This document shows, piece by piece, positions 55,910 to 64,000 of a stretch of DNA of 64,000 bases. Under the pieces are notes generated by a model. That model saw only the letters and a program-made list of their open reading frames with translations. It was not told the DNA's origin and did no database searches. A program made the position numbers and the translations under genes. Each line of letters starts with the position of its first letter. The first letter of the stretch is position 1. Origin of the DNA: Gammaproteobacteria bacterium (GTDB lineage Bacteria > Pseudomonadota > Gammaproteobacteria > Pseudomonadales > Azotimanducaceae); assembly GCA_009842245.1 (NCBI GenBank), contig VYFT01000006.1, positions 127,039 through 191,038 on the forward strand. Direction: 5' to 3'.

Positions 55910-56418
55910 TCTCTTTGGACGCTCAGTAGCAGGTCAGAAAACTCCCTTATCGCCCCTTCGCCACCAGATCGAGTCAACAAGAGATCTGCAGTTTCTTTAA
56001 GTTGGGGTACTGCGTTCGCGACGGCAACCGCTAACCCGACGTGTTCGAAGAGTGCTAGGTCAGGAATGTCATCGCCAATATGTGCGATTTCTTCGTATGA
56101 GAGCTCGCGCAATCGTGCAAATTTCTCAAGTGCTTCAGTTTTGTTTTGTAATCCTTGATACACATCTGAAATGTTCAACTCTAGTGCTCGTCTCTCGACC
56201 GCGATAGAACGACGACCAGACATAATTGCTACACAGATCCCAGCATTTTGAATTGCTTTGATTCCGTACCCATCAAGAACGTTGAATGTCTTGAGCTCGT
56301 TTCCATGATTGTCGTAAGTTATAGTGCCGGATGTCATCACTCCGTCGACATCGAGAATCAATGCGCGAACCTTTTCAAGTTTCGCTCGCACGAGATCGCT
56401 CAATTTCAATGAACTCAT
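55906..56418 (-). CDS. kdsC: 3-deoxy-D-manno-octulosonate 8-phosphate phosphatase
   Basis: KdsC dephosphorylates KDO 8-phosphate to free KDO for lipid A core. From the ATG at 56418 it is 170 residues; the frame is open 11 codons upstream but the shorter start forms TAATG with the yrbG stop and fits the family. HAD motifs are visible: LILDVDGVMTSG (Asp23 and Asp25), MSGRRS and GDDIPDLALFEHVG. kdsD, which normally sits just before it, is absent here. Confidence 0.94.
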   Translation of the reverse strand: MSSLKLSDLVRAKLEKVRALILDVDGVMTSGTITYDNHGNELKTFNVLDGYGIKAIQNAGICVAIMSGRRSIAVERRALELNISDVYQGLQNKTEALEKFARLRELSYEEIAHIGDDIPDLALFEHVGLAVAVANAVPQLKETADLLLTRSGGEGAIREFSDLLLSVQRE

Positions 56419-57377
56419 TAGGTGTACTTCAACAAGATGTATCCGATCCAAGCAGCTAGCAACAGCCCACCTTCTAGCCTGGTAATTACTTTTTTTGCAC
56501 CAACTGCGTACGCGAAAAGAGCGATAACGACTGTGAGAACGAACATCACACCGTAGTCGAACAAGTACTCCGACAGCGACAATTTTGCTGGGGCCATTAA
56601 TGCTGGTACGGACAGCACTACTAGTAGATTAAGCATATTTGAACCGACGATGTTGCCTATCGCTATACCGTACCCTCCTTTGAGTGCTGCTCGAAGCGTC
56701 ACCGCTAATTCTGGTAAACTGGTGCCCACCGCGACTATCGTAGTACCAACATCAAACACTGCCACGTGTAACTCGCCAGCCAAATTTCTCGCGGGTTCTA
56801 CAATTAAGAAATTTGAAGACACAACCAATATTGCTAGTCCAATAAGGGCTTGAAAGGAGGCTCGTCCTGTCTCCATACTAGGAATGTCACTGAGTGCGTT
56901 TTCCAGTTCATCGGGTAAATGTTCCGTCTTCGTTGATGAGCGAACCATGCGGTACATGATGAAACCAAATAAGGCTAGAAACAAAATTCCGTCGACACGC
57001 CCTAAATGCAAATCAACGAGACAAATCCCTGCCAACACCGTGGCAATCAACAACATTGGAAGCTCACTTCGTAGAATGCGTTTGTCATAGGGCAATGGCA
57101 CAACCAGAGCAGTGATACCAAGAACAAGCCCCATGTTTGCCACATTTGAACCAATGGCATTCCCAATTGCAATGTCAGGTTCGAGTCTAAACGAGTCCGT
57201 GATGGCGATGAAGATTTCTGGTGCGGAGGTACCAATAGAGACAGCAGTGAGCCCAATAAACAGATCGGATACCCCGATGTTTCGAGCTAGAGCTGCCGTT
57301 CCTTCTACGAATAGATCAGCGCTCCAGACAAGGAGAACGAAGCCTGCTACGAGCAAAATCAGCCACAGCCAGATCAT
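56418..57377 (-). CDS. yrbG: Sodium/calcium exchanger-family antiporter YrbG
   Basis: A 319-residue inner-membrane protein of the CaCA superfamily with about ten helices. The two inverted alpha repeats are visible, GTSAPEIFIAITDS with GNAIGSNVANMGLV in the first half and GTSLPELAVTLRAA with GNIVGSNMLNLLVV in the second, where the acidic residues bind cations. YrbG itself has no proven substrate; sodium or calcium exchange is family inference. It heads the kdsC-lptC-lptA-lptB-rpoN operon. Confidence 0.93.
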   Translation of the reverse strand: MIWLWLILLVAGFVLLVWSADLFVEGTAALARNIGVSDLFIGLTAVSIGTSAPEIFIAITDSFRLEPDIAIGNAIGSNVANMGLVLGITALVVPLPYDKRILRSELPMLLIATVLAGICLVDLHLGRVDGILFLALFGFIMYRMVRSSTKTEHLPDELENALSDIPSMETGRASFQALIGLAILVVSSNFLIVEPARNLAGELHVAVFDVGTTIVAVGTSLPELAVTLRAALKGGYGIAIGNIVGSNMLNLLVVLSVPALMAPAKLSLSEYLFDYGVMFVLTVVIALFAYAVGAKKVITRLEGGLLLAAWIGYILLKYT

Positions 57378-57526
57378 TTTCGAGTATGGGTTGTCATCGT
57401 GAGTGGAACGATTTTAACAATGCGCGAGACACTCAGTCAGCTACGTTCTTATCATTGACGGCGGCATTTCTTCCATATCGCATCGCGGCCTACACCAACT
57501 AAATTTCCTCTTGAAGAAACAGTACT

Positions 57527-57769
57527 ATGCAACTCAAAGACGAACTCACTACAAGGTTAAAGAACAAATTTCCCAAAGCACGAATTTCAGTAGAGGTTCA
57601 AGGGTCATCGGCCTTTCTTGGTGTGATTTCAGACGACTTCTTGGGTCACTCACAAGTACAACGCCAGCAAACGGTCTACGGTTTAATAAGTGACCTTATC
57701 CAGACTGGAGAGTTGCATGCGGTGACCATTCACGCGAAAACACTTGCGGAGACGACCGATTCCGATTAA
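57527..57769 (+). CDS. ibaG: BolA-family protein IbaG
   Basis: An 80-residue BolA-fold protein; IbaG binds iron-sulfur clusters with monothiol glutaredoxins and is linked to acid stress. The segment ARISVEVQGSSAFLGVISDDF and the later QRQQTVYGLI match BolA architecture. The His of the cluster-binding FxGxxxxxRH-type motif can be sought in GHSQVQRQQ. Its stop codon shares the last base region with the murA start (57769), the conserved ibaG-murA pair. The mla genes that often sit upstream are absent. Confidence 0.9.
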   Translation: MQLKDELTTRLKNKFPKARISVEVQGSSAFLGVISDDFLGHSQVQRQQTVYGLISDLIQTGELHAVTIHAKTLAETTDSD

Positions 57770-59037
57770 TGGATAGTCTGCGTATTCGTGGCGGAATCCC
57801 CTTAAACGGGGAACTGTGTCCGGGAGGTTCAAAAAACGCAACACTTCCGATTCTAGCCGCGACTCTATTATCGTCTGGCTCTGTGGACATCAGAAATGTA
57901 CCGCGAGTACGCGATGTCACTCTCATGCTTGAATTGTTGGACACACTGGGCGCTGAGATCGAAGTTAATGGTAGCGACGGGGTCTCAGTCAATACTTCGA
58001 GAGTGCACAACCTCGTCGCTCCTTACGAACTTGTGCGCAGGATGCGCGCCTCATTTCTTGTACTCGGCCCGTTACTCGCGCGTTTTGGTCAAGTCGAAGT
58101 ATCCCTTCCGGGCGGCTGTGCAATCGGCAGTCGTCCAGTTGATCAACATCTCAAAGCTCTGCGCAAACTAGGGGCAAGCATAGACTTAGACCAAGGTTAT
58201 GTCACCGCGCGATCTAAAGACCGTCTTCAGGGAGCTGACATTGAGTTCGACGTCGTCACCGTCGGGGGCACTCAAAACGTGATGATGGCAGCTAGTCTAG
58301 CTCAAGGAACAACCCGGTTGCGGAACGTTGCCATGGAACCCGAAGTCGTCGAACTGGCAGAATGCTTACGTTCAATGGGAGCTCACATTTCGGGCGACGG
58401 TACTGAATGTATTACGATCGTCGGGCAGGAGCAACTTCATGGCGGAGGTTGCAAAGTACGCGCTGACCGGATTGAAGTAGGGACGTTTCTTGCAGCTGCC
58501 GCCGCAACCCACGGCTCGATCCGAATAGTAGACTGTGATCCATTCGTACTGAATACGGTTCTAGAGACATTTCAACGGTTCGGTACGACGATCAAAACGG
58601 ACGAGTCAACTATAGAACTGTCGGCACAACATGGTGAATTGAGAGCTACAGACATCGTGACCGGTGTATATCCGGGAATTCCCACCGATCTACAAGCTCA
58701 ATTCCTCGCATTAAACTGCGTTTCAAGAGGAAATAGTAGAGTAGTAGAAACGGTATTTGAAAATAGGTTCATGCACCTCCAAGAACTTGTCCGTCTGGGC
58801 GCGAATGCCTCGTTAGAGAGTCCAACGATCGCAGTCATTCAAGGGGTAAGCAAACTTCGAGGTGCTAAAGTGATGGCGACAGATTTGCGTGCTTCTTCGA
58901 GTCTTGTGATTGGCGCATTAGTCGCTGATGGAATGTCTCAGATAAACCGCATATATCATCTCGACCGAGGGTATGAACGAATTGAAGAAAAGCTTCAGTT
59001 GTTAGGAGCCGATGTCGAGCGTGTGCGTGCGAACTGA
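57769..59037 (+). CDS. murA: UDP-N-acetylglucosamine 1-carboxyvinyltransferase
   Basis: MurA transfers enolpyruvate to UDP-GlcNAc, the first committed step of peptidoglycan synthesis. The 422 residues include Lys22 and Asn23 (GGSKNATLPIL), the fosfomycin-target Cys117 in PGGCAIGSRPVDQH, and EVGTFLAAAAA and YPGIPTDLQAQF. A Cys rather than Asp at position 117 predicts that the enzyme is chemically sensitive to fosfomycin. It is coupled to ibaG and followed by zapE after 62 bases. Confidence 0.97.
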   Translation: MDSLRIRGGIPLNGELCPGGSKNATLPILAATLLSSGSVDIRNVPRVRDVTLMLELLDTLGAEIEVNGSDGVSVNTSRVHNLVAPYELVRRMRASFLVLGPLLARFGQVEVSLPGGCAIGSRPVDQHLKALRKLGASIDLDQGYVTARSKDRLQGADIEFDVVTVGGTQNVMMAASLAQGTTRLRNVAMEPEVVELAECLRSMGAHISGDGTECITIVGQEQLHGGGCKVRADRIEVGTFLAAAAATHGSIRIVDCDPFVLNTVLETFQRFGTTIKTDESTIELSAQHGELRATDIVTGVYPGIPTDLQAQFLALNCVSRGNSRVVETVFENRFMHLQELVRLGANASLESPTIAVIQGVSKLRGAKVMATDLRASSSLVIGALVADGMSQINRIYHLDRGYERIEEKLQLLGADVERVRAN

Positions 59038-59099
59038 CTTCTCCGCGATATTCTCTGGCATACTAACGACGCGATCTTTAATGCATAAGTCCTGCTGAC

Positions 59100-60146
59100 G
59101 TGGAGCTTGATTCTTTCCAAAGACCGATCGCTGAGGAGCTCGCACTGCTAGCAAAACAGTTGGAACGTTTAGAAGCCACACCGAAATGGCGACGAACTCT
59201 CAGAGGTTTTTTCTCGAATCACGACACACGTCGTATTAAAGGACTTTACATTTGGGGAGGAGTAGGTCGTGGAAAAACCTGCTTGATGGATCGTTTTTTC
59301 GCACACGTCAGCATAGAGCGTAAGACTCGAGTGCACTTTCATCAATTCATGCAAATGGTGCATCATCAGCTCGCCGCTCTTTCAGCAACGGAAAATCCGC
59401 TTGAAGTGATCACCACTAGAGTAAGAAAGGATACTCGTTTGTTGTGCTTCGATGAGTTTGTAGTTTCTGACATCGGGGACGCAATGATTCTTTCGGAACT
59501 CCTGAAGCACATGTTTCAACTCGGAATAGTATTAGTTGCGACGTCTAACATTGAACCACAAGAACTGTACAAGAATGGTTTGCAACGCCGGCGATTCATA
59601 CCTGCGATCGAATTAATTCAGTCTTTTTGTCACGTAGTACACTTAGACGGTCCAGTTGATTATCGGTTGCGAGCGTTGCGACGGACTAAACTGTATCGCA
59701 TCGGGTCAGAGTTGACTCCCGATATTCGTGCTCAAGACATGCGTCTTTTCGGTGGGAACGATACTGAGCCAGCCCCTGTGTTGAAGATCAATGATCGAGA
59801 GTTTCAAACGGTCTTTTCGACACAGGGCGTGGTTGGATTCACGTTTGAGGATCTGTGCGTAGCGCCAAGAAGTGCCGCGGACTATATTGAGGTCGCGCGC
59901 CTCTACCATACGCTCTTCATTTACCAAGTTCCTGAACTGACAGCGACTGATGAAGATCCTACGAAGCGATTCATCACTCTGGTCGATGTACTCTACGATT
60001 ACAACGTCAACTTTGTACTGCAAGCCGCAACTAGCATCACCGAGCTATACCAAGGCTCTCGATTTAGCGATGAATTTGAGCGAACGGTGAGTCGCATTGT
60101 AGAGATGGCGTCTGAAGAATTCCTCTCTCGGGCACATAGAGCTTAA
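59100..60146 (+). CDS. zapE: Cell division ATPase ZapE (AFG1-like)
   Basis: ZapE is an AFG1-type AAA ATPase that affects Z-ring stability under stress. The 348 residues contain Walker A GGVGRGKT at 53-60, the RVHFHQFMQMVHHQL segment that follows it in the family, Walker B LLCFDEFVVSDI, and VATSNIEPQELYKNGLQR. The C-terminal FLQAA-like and TEL YQGSRF segments also fit. Start is GTG at 59100. E. coli ZapE is 375 residues, so this is slightly short at the N-terminus. Confidence 0.93.
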   Translation: MELDSFQRPIAEELALLAKQLERLEATPKWRRTLRGFFSNHDTRRIKGLYIWGGVGRGKTCLMDRFFAHVSIERKTRVHFHQFMQMVHHQLAALSATENPLEVITTRVRKDTRLLCFDEFVVSDIGDAMILSELLKHMFQLGIVLVATSNIEPQELYKNGLQRRRFIPAIELIQSFCHVVHLDGPVDYRLRALRRTKLYRIGSELTPDIRAQDMRLFGGNDTEPAPVLKINDREFQTVFSTQGVVGFTFEDLCVAPRSAADYIEVARLYHTLFIYQVPELTATDEDPTKRFITLVDVLYDYNVNFVLQAATSITELYQGSRFSDEFERTVSRIVEMASEEFLSRAHRA

Positions 60147-60364
60147 CTACATGGCTCTTGGTTGAACAACGAATTGAATAAACGATCAGAAACGACAATT
60201 GATGTTGAATGGTTGTTAGTGCGAGAAAAAGATAGTGAAGAAACTACCTCGATACAGGATTCATCAGACTTCGTAGTCGAAACGAGCCCCTGAGCCTAGT
60301 CGCGTTTACGCTTTTAGATTAGATCGAAGTCTCCCCACAACGCGATCGCTGAGATCAGCAAAGG
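60147..60364. other. Intergenic region between convergent zapE and fur
   Basis: This 218-base stretch has no open frame of note and no clear terminator hairpin. Nothing was recognised in it. Confidence 0.4.
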
Positions 60365-60784
60365 TTACTTTTTTCCACCGTTCTCGGATTTCTTTCGCAC
60401 GTAGAGGACGAGTTCGTGATCAATCAGTTCATACCCGTGTTGTTCGGCGATTTTTTGCTGTAGTTGTTCGATTTTCTCATCCACAAATTCAATCACCGTA
60501 CCATGATCGACATCAACCATATGGTCGTGATGCGATTCAGGAGTAAGCTCATACACCGAGTAATCTTCTGCAAAGTTGTGTCGCTCCACGATTCCGCTGG
60601 CTTCAAATTGCGTGAGCACCCTATAAACCGTCGCCAATCCAATAGACTCGTCCATGGCTAATAGTTTCTTGTACACGTCTTCCGCAGAGAGATGGTGTGG
60701 ATTCGCTTCTTCCAAAACTTGGAGCACACGCAACCTCGGTACGGTTACACGAAGTCCAGCTTCCTGAAGTTGAGATTTGGACAT
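60365..60784 (-). CDS. fur: Ferric uptake regulator, cysteine-free variant
   Basis: Fur represses iron-uptake genes when it binds Fe(II). The 139 residues have the winged-helix DNA-binding half (GLATVYRVLTQFEASGIV) and the metal-binding HHDH at 85-88. In most Fur proteins the next block holds a zinc-binding CxxC; here it reads MVDVDHGTVIEF, and the whole protein has no cysteine. The second CxxC near the C-terminus is also missing. The protein is otherwise regular. It stands alone, divergent from the YejF-like gene, so it may control that gene, though I did not find a clear Fur box. Confidence 0.92.
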   Translation of the reverse strand: MSKSQLQEAGLRVTVPRLRVLQVLEEANPHHLSAEDVYKKLLAMDESIGLATVYRVLTQFEASGIVERHNFAEDYSVYELTPESHHDHMVDVDHGTVIEFVDEKIEQLQQKIAEQHGYELIDHELVLYVRKKSENGGKK

Positions 60785-60967
60785 GTTTTACCCTCACGAG
60801 AGGTACTTTGTCTAACTAGTTTATAGCGAAATTGACGAAATCAAAAAAATTGAGCCCCCCAAAGACTATCTTTTTGTGGAAAATTGTGTGTTCCCAACTC
60901 TAGTATTAGAGCCTTATGCTCAGAGTTGGATTCCTTTCGTCGAGAGATTATCAGATAGAGAGACTAA
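60785..60967. other. Divergent intergenic region between fur and the YejF-like gene
   Basis: A 183-base A+T-rich stretch that must contain both promoters. A run CAAAAAAATTGAGCCCCCC is near 60841-60859. No Fur-box-like GATAATGATAATCATTATC pattern was recognised. Confidence 0.4.
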
Positions 60968-62575
60968 GTGTCTAGTGTTCTAGAAGTAAAAGACCTTCGA
61001 GTGAGTTTCGGCTCCGAGATGGCTGTCGACGGAGTTTCGTTTTCCATAAATAAAGCAGAAACTGTGGCCCTAGTGGGCGAATCCGGCTCTGGGAAATCGG
61101 TCACGGCTTTGTCGGTGCTCCAGTTACTACCTTACCCCCTAGCGCACCATCCATCTGGTAGTGTTCTCGTCGAAGACCAGGAAGTCATTGGTGCATCTCG
61201 CGACCAACTCCTCAAGATTCGGGGAGCTAAGGTGAGCATGATCTTTCAAGAGCCCATGACCTCCTTGAATCCTCTGCACAAAATCTCGAAACAAGTCGGT
61301 GAGGCTCTACGAGTCCATAAGGGGATGACGCGTTATCAAGCCCGTCAGAGGACTTTGGAACTACTACAACTCGTAGGGCTTCAGGATGCTGGAAGTCGTC
61401 TCGAAGCCTATCCACATGAGCTTTCAGGCGGACAACGGCAAAGGGTTATGATCGCGATGGCGCTAGCAAATGAACCCAAATTGTTGATTGCGGATGAACC
61501 GACTACCGCATTAGATGTGACCATCCAAGCACAGATTTTGAAATTACTCGGTGAGTTGCAACAAGAGATGCAAATGGCAATGTTGTTGATAACGCACGAC
61601 TTAGGAATTGTTCGCTCGGTCGCGCATCGTGTTTGCGTTATGAATGACGGCCTAATTGTGGAACACGGTACCAATGCGGAGATTTTCGGGAATCCTCAAC
61701 ATGAATACACAAAACACTTACTAGCTGCGGAACCTTCCGGAGAACCAGCCGCGTCGAACAATTCTGCTCCAATTCGAGCTGAAGCCCGAAAGTTTACCGT
61801 GAGATATCCCCGTGGGAAGGGATGGTTTGGGAAAACAAAATACGTGGTTGCCGTTGATGATGTTGAAGTCACAGTGCGTGCCGGACAGACCGTCGGCGTT
61901 GTCGGCGAATCTGGATCTGGTAAGACGACGCTCGGCTTGGCGATGTTGCGTTTACTTGCAAGCGAAGGCGACTTGGAGTTCGACGGCGACGACATCCTTC
62001 CTTTGAAACGTAGAGCACTTACACAACTACGGAAAGATATGCAGGTTGTGTTTCAAGATCCCTATGGAAGTCTATCACCTCGGATGACCGTACAACACAT
62101 AATCGAAGAGGGACTTAGAGTACACGTACGTGATTTAACTAGAGCGGAACGGCAAGCTCAGGTCGCGGAAGTTATGACAGAAGTGGGGTTAGATCCTGAA
62201 ACTATGGTTCGCTATCCTCACGAATTCTCCGGGGGACAGAGACAACGGATCTCGATCGCACGCGCGATGATTTTGCGACCTCGGTTCGTAGTATTGGATG
62301 AACCTACCTCAGCATTAGATATGTCTGTGCAAGCCCAAATTGTTGATTTGTTGCGAGATTTACAACAAAAACACAATCTTGCGTACCTGTTTGTCAGCCA
62401 CGACTTAAAGGTTGTCCGCGCGCTCGCAAACTGGTTGATCGTCATGCGAGACGGTCAGATTGTTGAGCAGGGCCCAGCAAAAGCTGTGTTTAACGCTCCA
62501 AAGACAGATTACGCCCGCGCTCTTTTTGGCGCGGCTTTGGATATGAAAGTCGACGAAGAGTTCGTCCGACAGTAA
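60968..62575 (+). CDS. yejF: Fused ABC transporter ATPase, YejF-like (oligopeptide type)
   Basis: A 535-residue protein with two ABC ATPase domains in tandem, as in YejF of the YejABEF peptide importer (microcin C uptake in E. coli). Domain 1 has Walker A GESGSGKS at 37-44, signature [16 protein letters not shown] and Walker [14 protein letters not shown]; domain 2 has [15 protein letters not shown] near 315, [15 protein letters not shown] and [13 protein letters not shown]. No permease or binding-protein gene lies beside it, so its partners must be elsewhere. Start is GTG at 60968. Substrate is inferred from family only. Confidence 0.88.
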   Translation: MSSVLEVKDLRVSFGSEMAVDGVSFSINKAETVALVGESGSGKSVTALSVLQLLPYPLAHHPSGSVLVEDQEVIGASRDQLLKIRGAKVSMIFQEPMTSLNPLHKISKQVGEALRVHKGMTRYQARQRTLELLQLVGLQDAGSRLEAYPHELSGGQRQRVMIAMALANEPKLLIADEPTTALDVTIQAQILKLLGELQQEMQMAMLLITHDLGIVRSVAHRVCVMNDGLIVEHGTNAEIFGNPQHEYTKHLLAAEPSGEPAASNNSAPIRAEARKFTVRYPRGKGWFGKTKYVVAVDDVEVTVRAGQTVGVVGESGSGKTTLGLAMLRLLASEGDLEFDGDDILPLKRRALTQLRKDMQVVFQDPYGSLSPRMTVQHIIEEGLRVHVRDLTRAERQAQVAEVMTEVGLDPETMVRYPHEFSGGQRQRISIARAMILRPRFVVLDEPTSALDMSVQAQIVDLLRDLQQKHNLAYLFVSHDLKVVRALANWLIVMRDGQIVEQGPAKAVFNAPKTDYARALFGAALDMKVDEEFVRQ

Positions 62576-62595
62576 TTCACTATTAGGTAAACAAA

Positions 62596-62991
62596 ATGGC
62601 GCTAGAAATCTATTTAACCGGTGTCCTAGTCGATGACCAAGCCAAAGCTCTCGACTTTTACACCAAGAAGTTGGGATTCAACCTGAAGCACGATATTCCT
62701 GTGGGTGAATATCGTTATTTAACGGTAACTTCTAGTGTTGCGCCTGACGGAGTTGAGCTACTATTGGAACCTAGCGCACATCCAGCGGTTCCTCCATTCA
62801 AGGAAGCATTAGTACGAGACGGTATTCCCGCGACTTCGTTTCGGGTACGCGACCTAGAGTCAGTCTATGAACATTTATGTAATCAGGGAGTAGTCTTTGT
62901 TCGGGAACCGTTTACGGCCGGAGACACACAACTCGCGATCCTAGACGACACCTGCGGAAATTTGATTCAGCTGATTCAATTCGAAGACTAG
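62596..62991 (+). CDS. VOC (glyoxalase/bleomycin-resistance fold) family protein
   Basis: A 131-residue protein with the paired beta-alpha-beta-beta-beta modules of the vicinal oxygen chelate superfamily: TGVLVDDQAKALDFYTKKLGF and FVREPFTAGDTQLAILDDTCGNLIQLIQ. The C-terminal DTCGNLIQL matches the usual DPxGNxIEL pattern with a Cys in place of Pro. Members range from glyoxalases to resistance proteins; no substrate can be assigned. It lies 20 bases after the YejF-like gene and may be co-transcribed. Its stop shares CTAG with the slipin stop. Confidence 0.85.
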   Translation: MALEIYLTGVLVDDQAKALDFYTKKLGFNLKHDIPVGEYRYLTVTSSVAPDGVELLLEPSAHPAVPPFKEALVRDGIPATSFRVRDLESVYEHLCNQGVVFVREPFTAGDTQLAILDDTCGNLIQLIQFED

Positions 62992-63806
62992 GAAGTGCTC
63001 GAGTCGGAGTCGTCCGGAGACCCTGACTCATCACTAGTTGTATTTTTTTTGCTACCCTCTAAGGCTATCGACTGAACCACATCTAGCACGTTCATCGGAA
63101 CTGGGAATACAATCGTCGACGATTTTTCACCAGCAATTTCCGTCAGAGTTTGAAGGTATCGTAGTTGCATCGACTCGGTCTGGGACGAGAGTTTTGCTGC
63201 AGCGTCCACTAAGCGAGCCGAGGCTTCGAATTCACCATCAGCGTGGATGACCTTCGCCCGTCGTTCACGTTCCGCTTCTGCTTGTTTTGCGATCGCGCGG
63301 ACCATGGTAGCATCGATATCTACATGCTTGATTTCGACATTTGCGACCTTTATACCCCATTGATCCGTTTGTTGATCCAGAATAGCTTGAATGTCTTCAT
63401 TTAGACGATCGCGCTCGGCTAGTAATTCATCGAGTTCATGTTGTCCCAGTACAGAACGGAGGGTTGTTTGCGCTAACTGTTCAGTTGCAACCATGTAGTT
63501 TTCAACGTTAATGATCGCTTCTTTGGGTTTAAGCACGCGGAAGTACAAGACTGCGTTGACGTTCACGGAGACGTTGTCTCGAGTGATCAGGTCTTGCGAC
63601 GGTACGTCCATCGTCACAGTTCTGAGGTCAACTCTGATTGCTCTTTGGAGGAATGGGATGATCACGATCAAACCCGGCCCTTTAACACTTTGAAAGCGAC
63701 CTAAGAACAAGACTACAGCACGTTCATATTCAAGCATGATGCGTAAGGAAGCAAACAGTAAGAAAAGAATGATTACTGCGGTGACAAGTATGTAAGTCCA
63801 AGGCAT
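62988..63806 (-). CDS. Slipin (SPFH/band 7 membrane protein)
   Basis: A 272-residue stomatin-like protein. One N-terminal transmembrane helix (VTAVIILFLLFASLRIML) is followed by the SPFH domain: YERAVVLFLGRFQSVKGPGL, MDVPSQDLITRDNVSVNV and LRSVLGQHELDELLAERD, then a coiled-coil segment rich in Ala and Glu (AEAERERRAKVI). The C-terminal tail is acidic and Ser-rich. Slipins form membrane microdomain rings and are usually partnered by an NfeD protein, encoded immediately upstream here with three bases between genes. Confidence 0.92.
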   Translation of the reverse strand: MPWTYILVTAVIILFLLFASLRIMLEYERAVVLFLGRFQSVKGPGLIVIIPFLQRAIRVDLRTVTMDVPSQDLITRDNVSVNVNAVLYFRVLKPKEAIINVENYMVATEQLAQTTLRSVLGQHELDELLAERDRLNEDIQAILDQQTDQWGIKVANVEIKHVDIDATMVRAIAKQAEAERERRAKVIHADGEFEASARLVDAAAKLSSQTESMQLRYLQTLTEIAGEKSSTIVFPVPMNVLDVVQSIALEGSKKNTTSDESGSPDDSDSSTS

Positions 63807-63809
63807 AGA

Positions 63810-64000
63810 TTAAGTGATCCTCTCAACTTTTAAGGTAAGTCCGTCAATTTCACGGACGACAACTTTGTCATCTCGTGTAAGCGGTACATCAGTTACGGCC
63901 GACCATGTTTCACCTTCGGCAAAAACTCGACCTTCGTCGGTGAAGTCTGCTAAAACCCTCGCCTGTTTGCCGATCAAACCGTCAAGCCCAGAAACCGGTC
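63810..64000 (-). CDS. NfeD-family protein, C-terminal part (cut by window edge)
   Basis: I translated the reverse strand by hand; the last 62 residues before the TAA at 63810 read as an NfeD C-terminal OB-fold domain, beginning PVSGLDGLIGKQARVLADFT and ending DGLTLKVERIT. NfeD proteins are membrane-anchored partners of SPFH proteins, and the operon order (this gene, then slipin after three bases) supports the pairing. The N-terminus, any protease domain and membrane helices lie beyond the window. Confidence 0.88.
   Translation of the reverse strand, partial: PVSGLDGLIGKQARVLADFTDEGRVFAEGETWSAVTDVPLTRDDKVVVREIDGLTLKVERIT

Overview
The window looks like a core chromosomal segment of a gammaproteobacterium. 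It has about mid-40s percent G+C by eye, is tightly packed, and makes frequent use of TTG and GTG starts. The evidence for the class is gene order. The rppH-ptsP-lgt-thyA run, the ygfB-pepP-ubiH-gcv operon facing zapA-6S RNA-ygfA, gatCAB facing mreBCD-yhdP-tldD/pmbA, and the lptC-lptA-lptB-rpoN-hpf-ptsN-rapZ-npr cluster are all gammaproteobacterial neighbourhoods; the last two resemble Pseudomonas. I cannot name the genus. I saw no tRNA, rRNA, insertion sequence, prophage or CRISPR array.

Layout. 1-5 kb: hemE (cut by the left edge), fabV, dapD, folA, thyA, lgt, then a TANGO2/NRDE gene. 5.7-8.4 kb: ptsP and rppH. 8.5-15.8 kb: one leftward operon, ygfB-pepP-ubiH-gcvT-gcvH-gcvPA-gcvPB. 15.9-19.4 kb: a rightward run of zapB-like, zapA, a solitary DNA methyltransferase, 6S RNA, ygfA, def and rpiA. 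19.4-21 kb: an old tandem duplication of a small membrane-protein gene that also copied the 3' end of pgk. 21-26 kb: pgk, tkt, metK, metF. 26.2-28.2 kb: a decayed CheA/ChpA-like signalling protein. 28.3-33.7 kb: ald and a four-gene cytochrome c oxidase operon. 34-36.5 kb: a zinc-ribbon methyltransferase paired with a YrbL-like protein, then a ferredoxin-NADP reductase. 36.5-49.2 kb: gatBAC, mreBCD, yhdP, tldD, pmbA. 49.2-57.4 kb: a DsbA-like protein with an unusual active site, then npr, rapZ, ptsN, hpf, rpoN, lptB, lptA, lptC, kdsC, yrbG. 57.5-64 kb: ibaG, murA, zapE, fur, a fused YejF-like ABC ATPase, a VOC protein, a slipin and part of nfeD.

How the genes fit together. All three proteins of the nitrogen-related phosphotransferase chain are present: PtsP, Npr and PtsN. 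Npr and PtsN sit beside rpoN and rapZ. One-carbon metabolism is well represented (folA, thyA, ygfA, metF, metK and the glycine cleavage system). Envelope building is represented by lgt, murA, mreBCD, yhdP, lptABC and kdsC.

The most unusual points are the tandem duplication carrying a pgk fragment, the pseudo-kinase-like CheA relative with a Glu at the receiver phosphorylation position, the orphan methyltransferase wedged between zapA and 6S RNA, a cytochrome oxidase subunit III that lost its last helix end next to a short direct repeat, a CIAC-type DsbA, a cysteine-free Fur, and the absence of several expected neighbours (maf, rng, kdsD, the mla genes, gap, ubiI). No clearly new multi-gene system was found.
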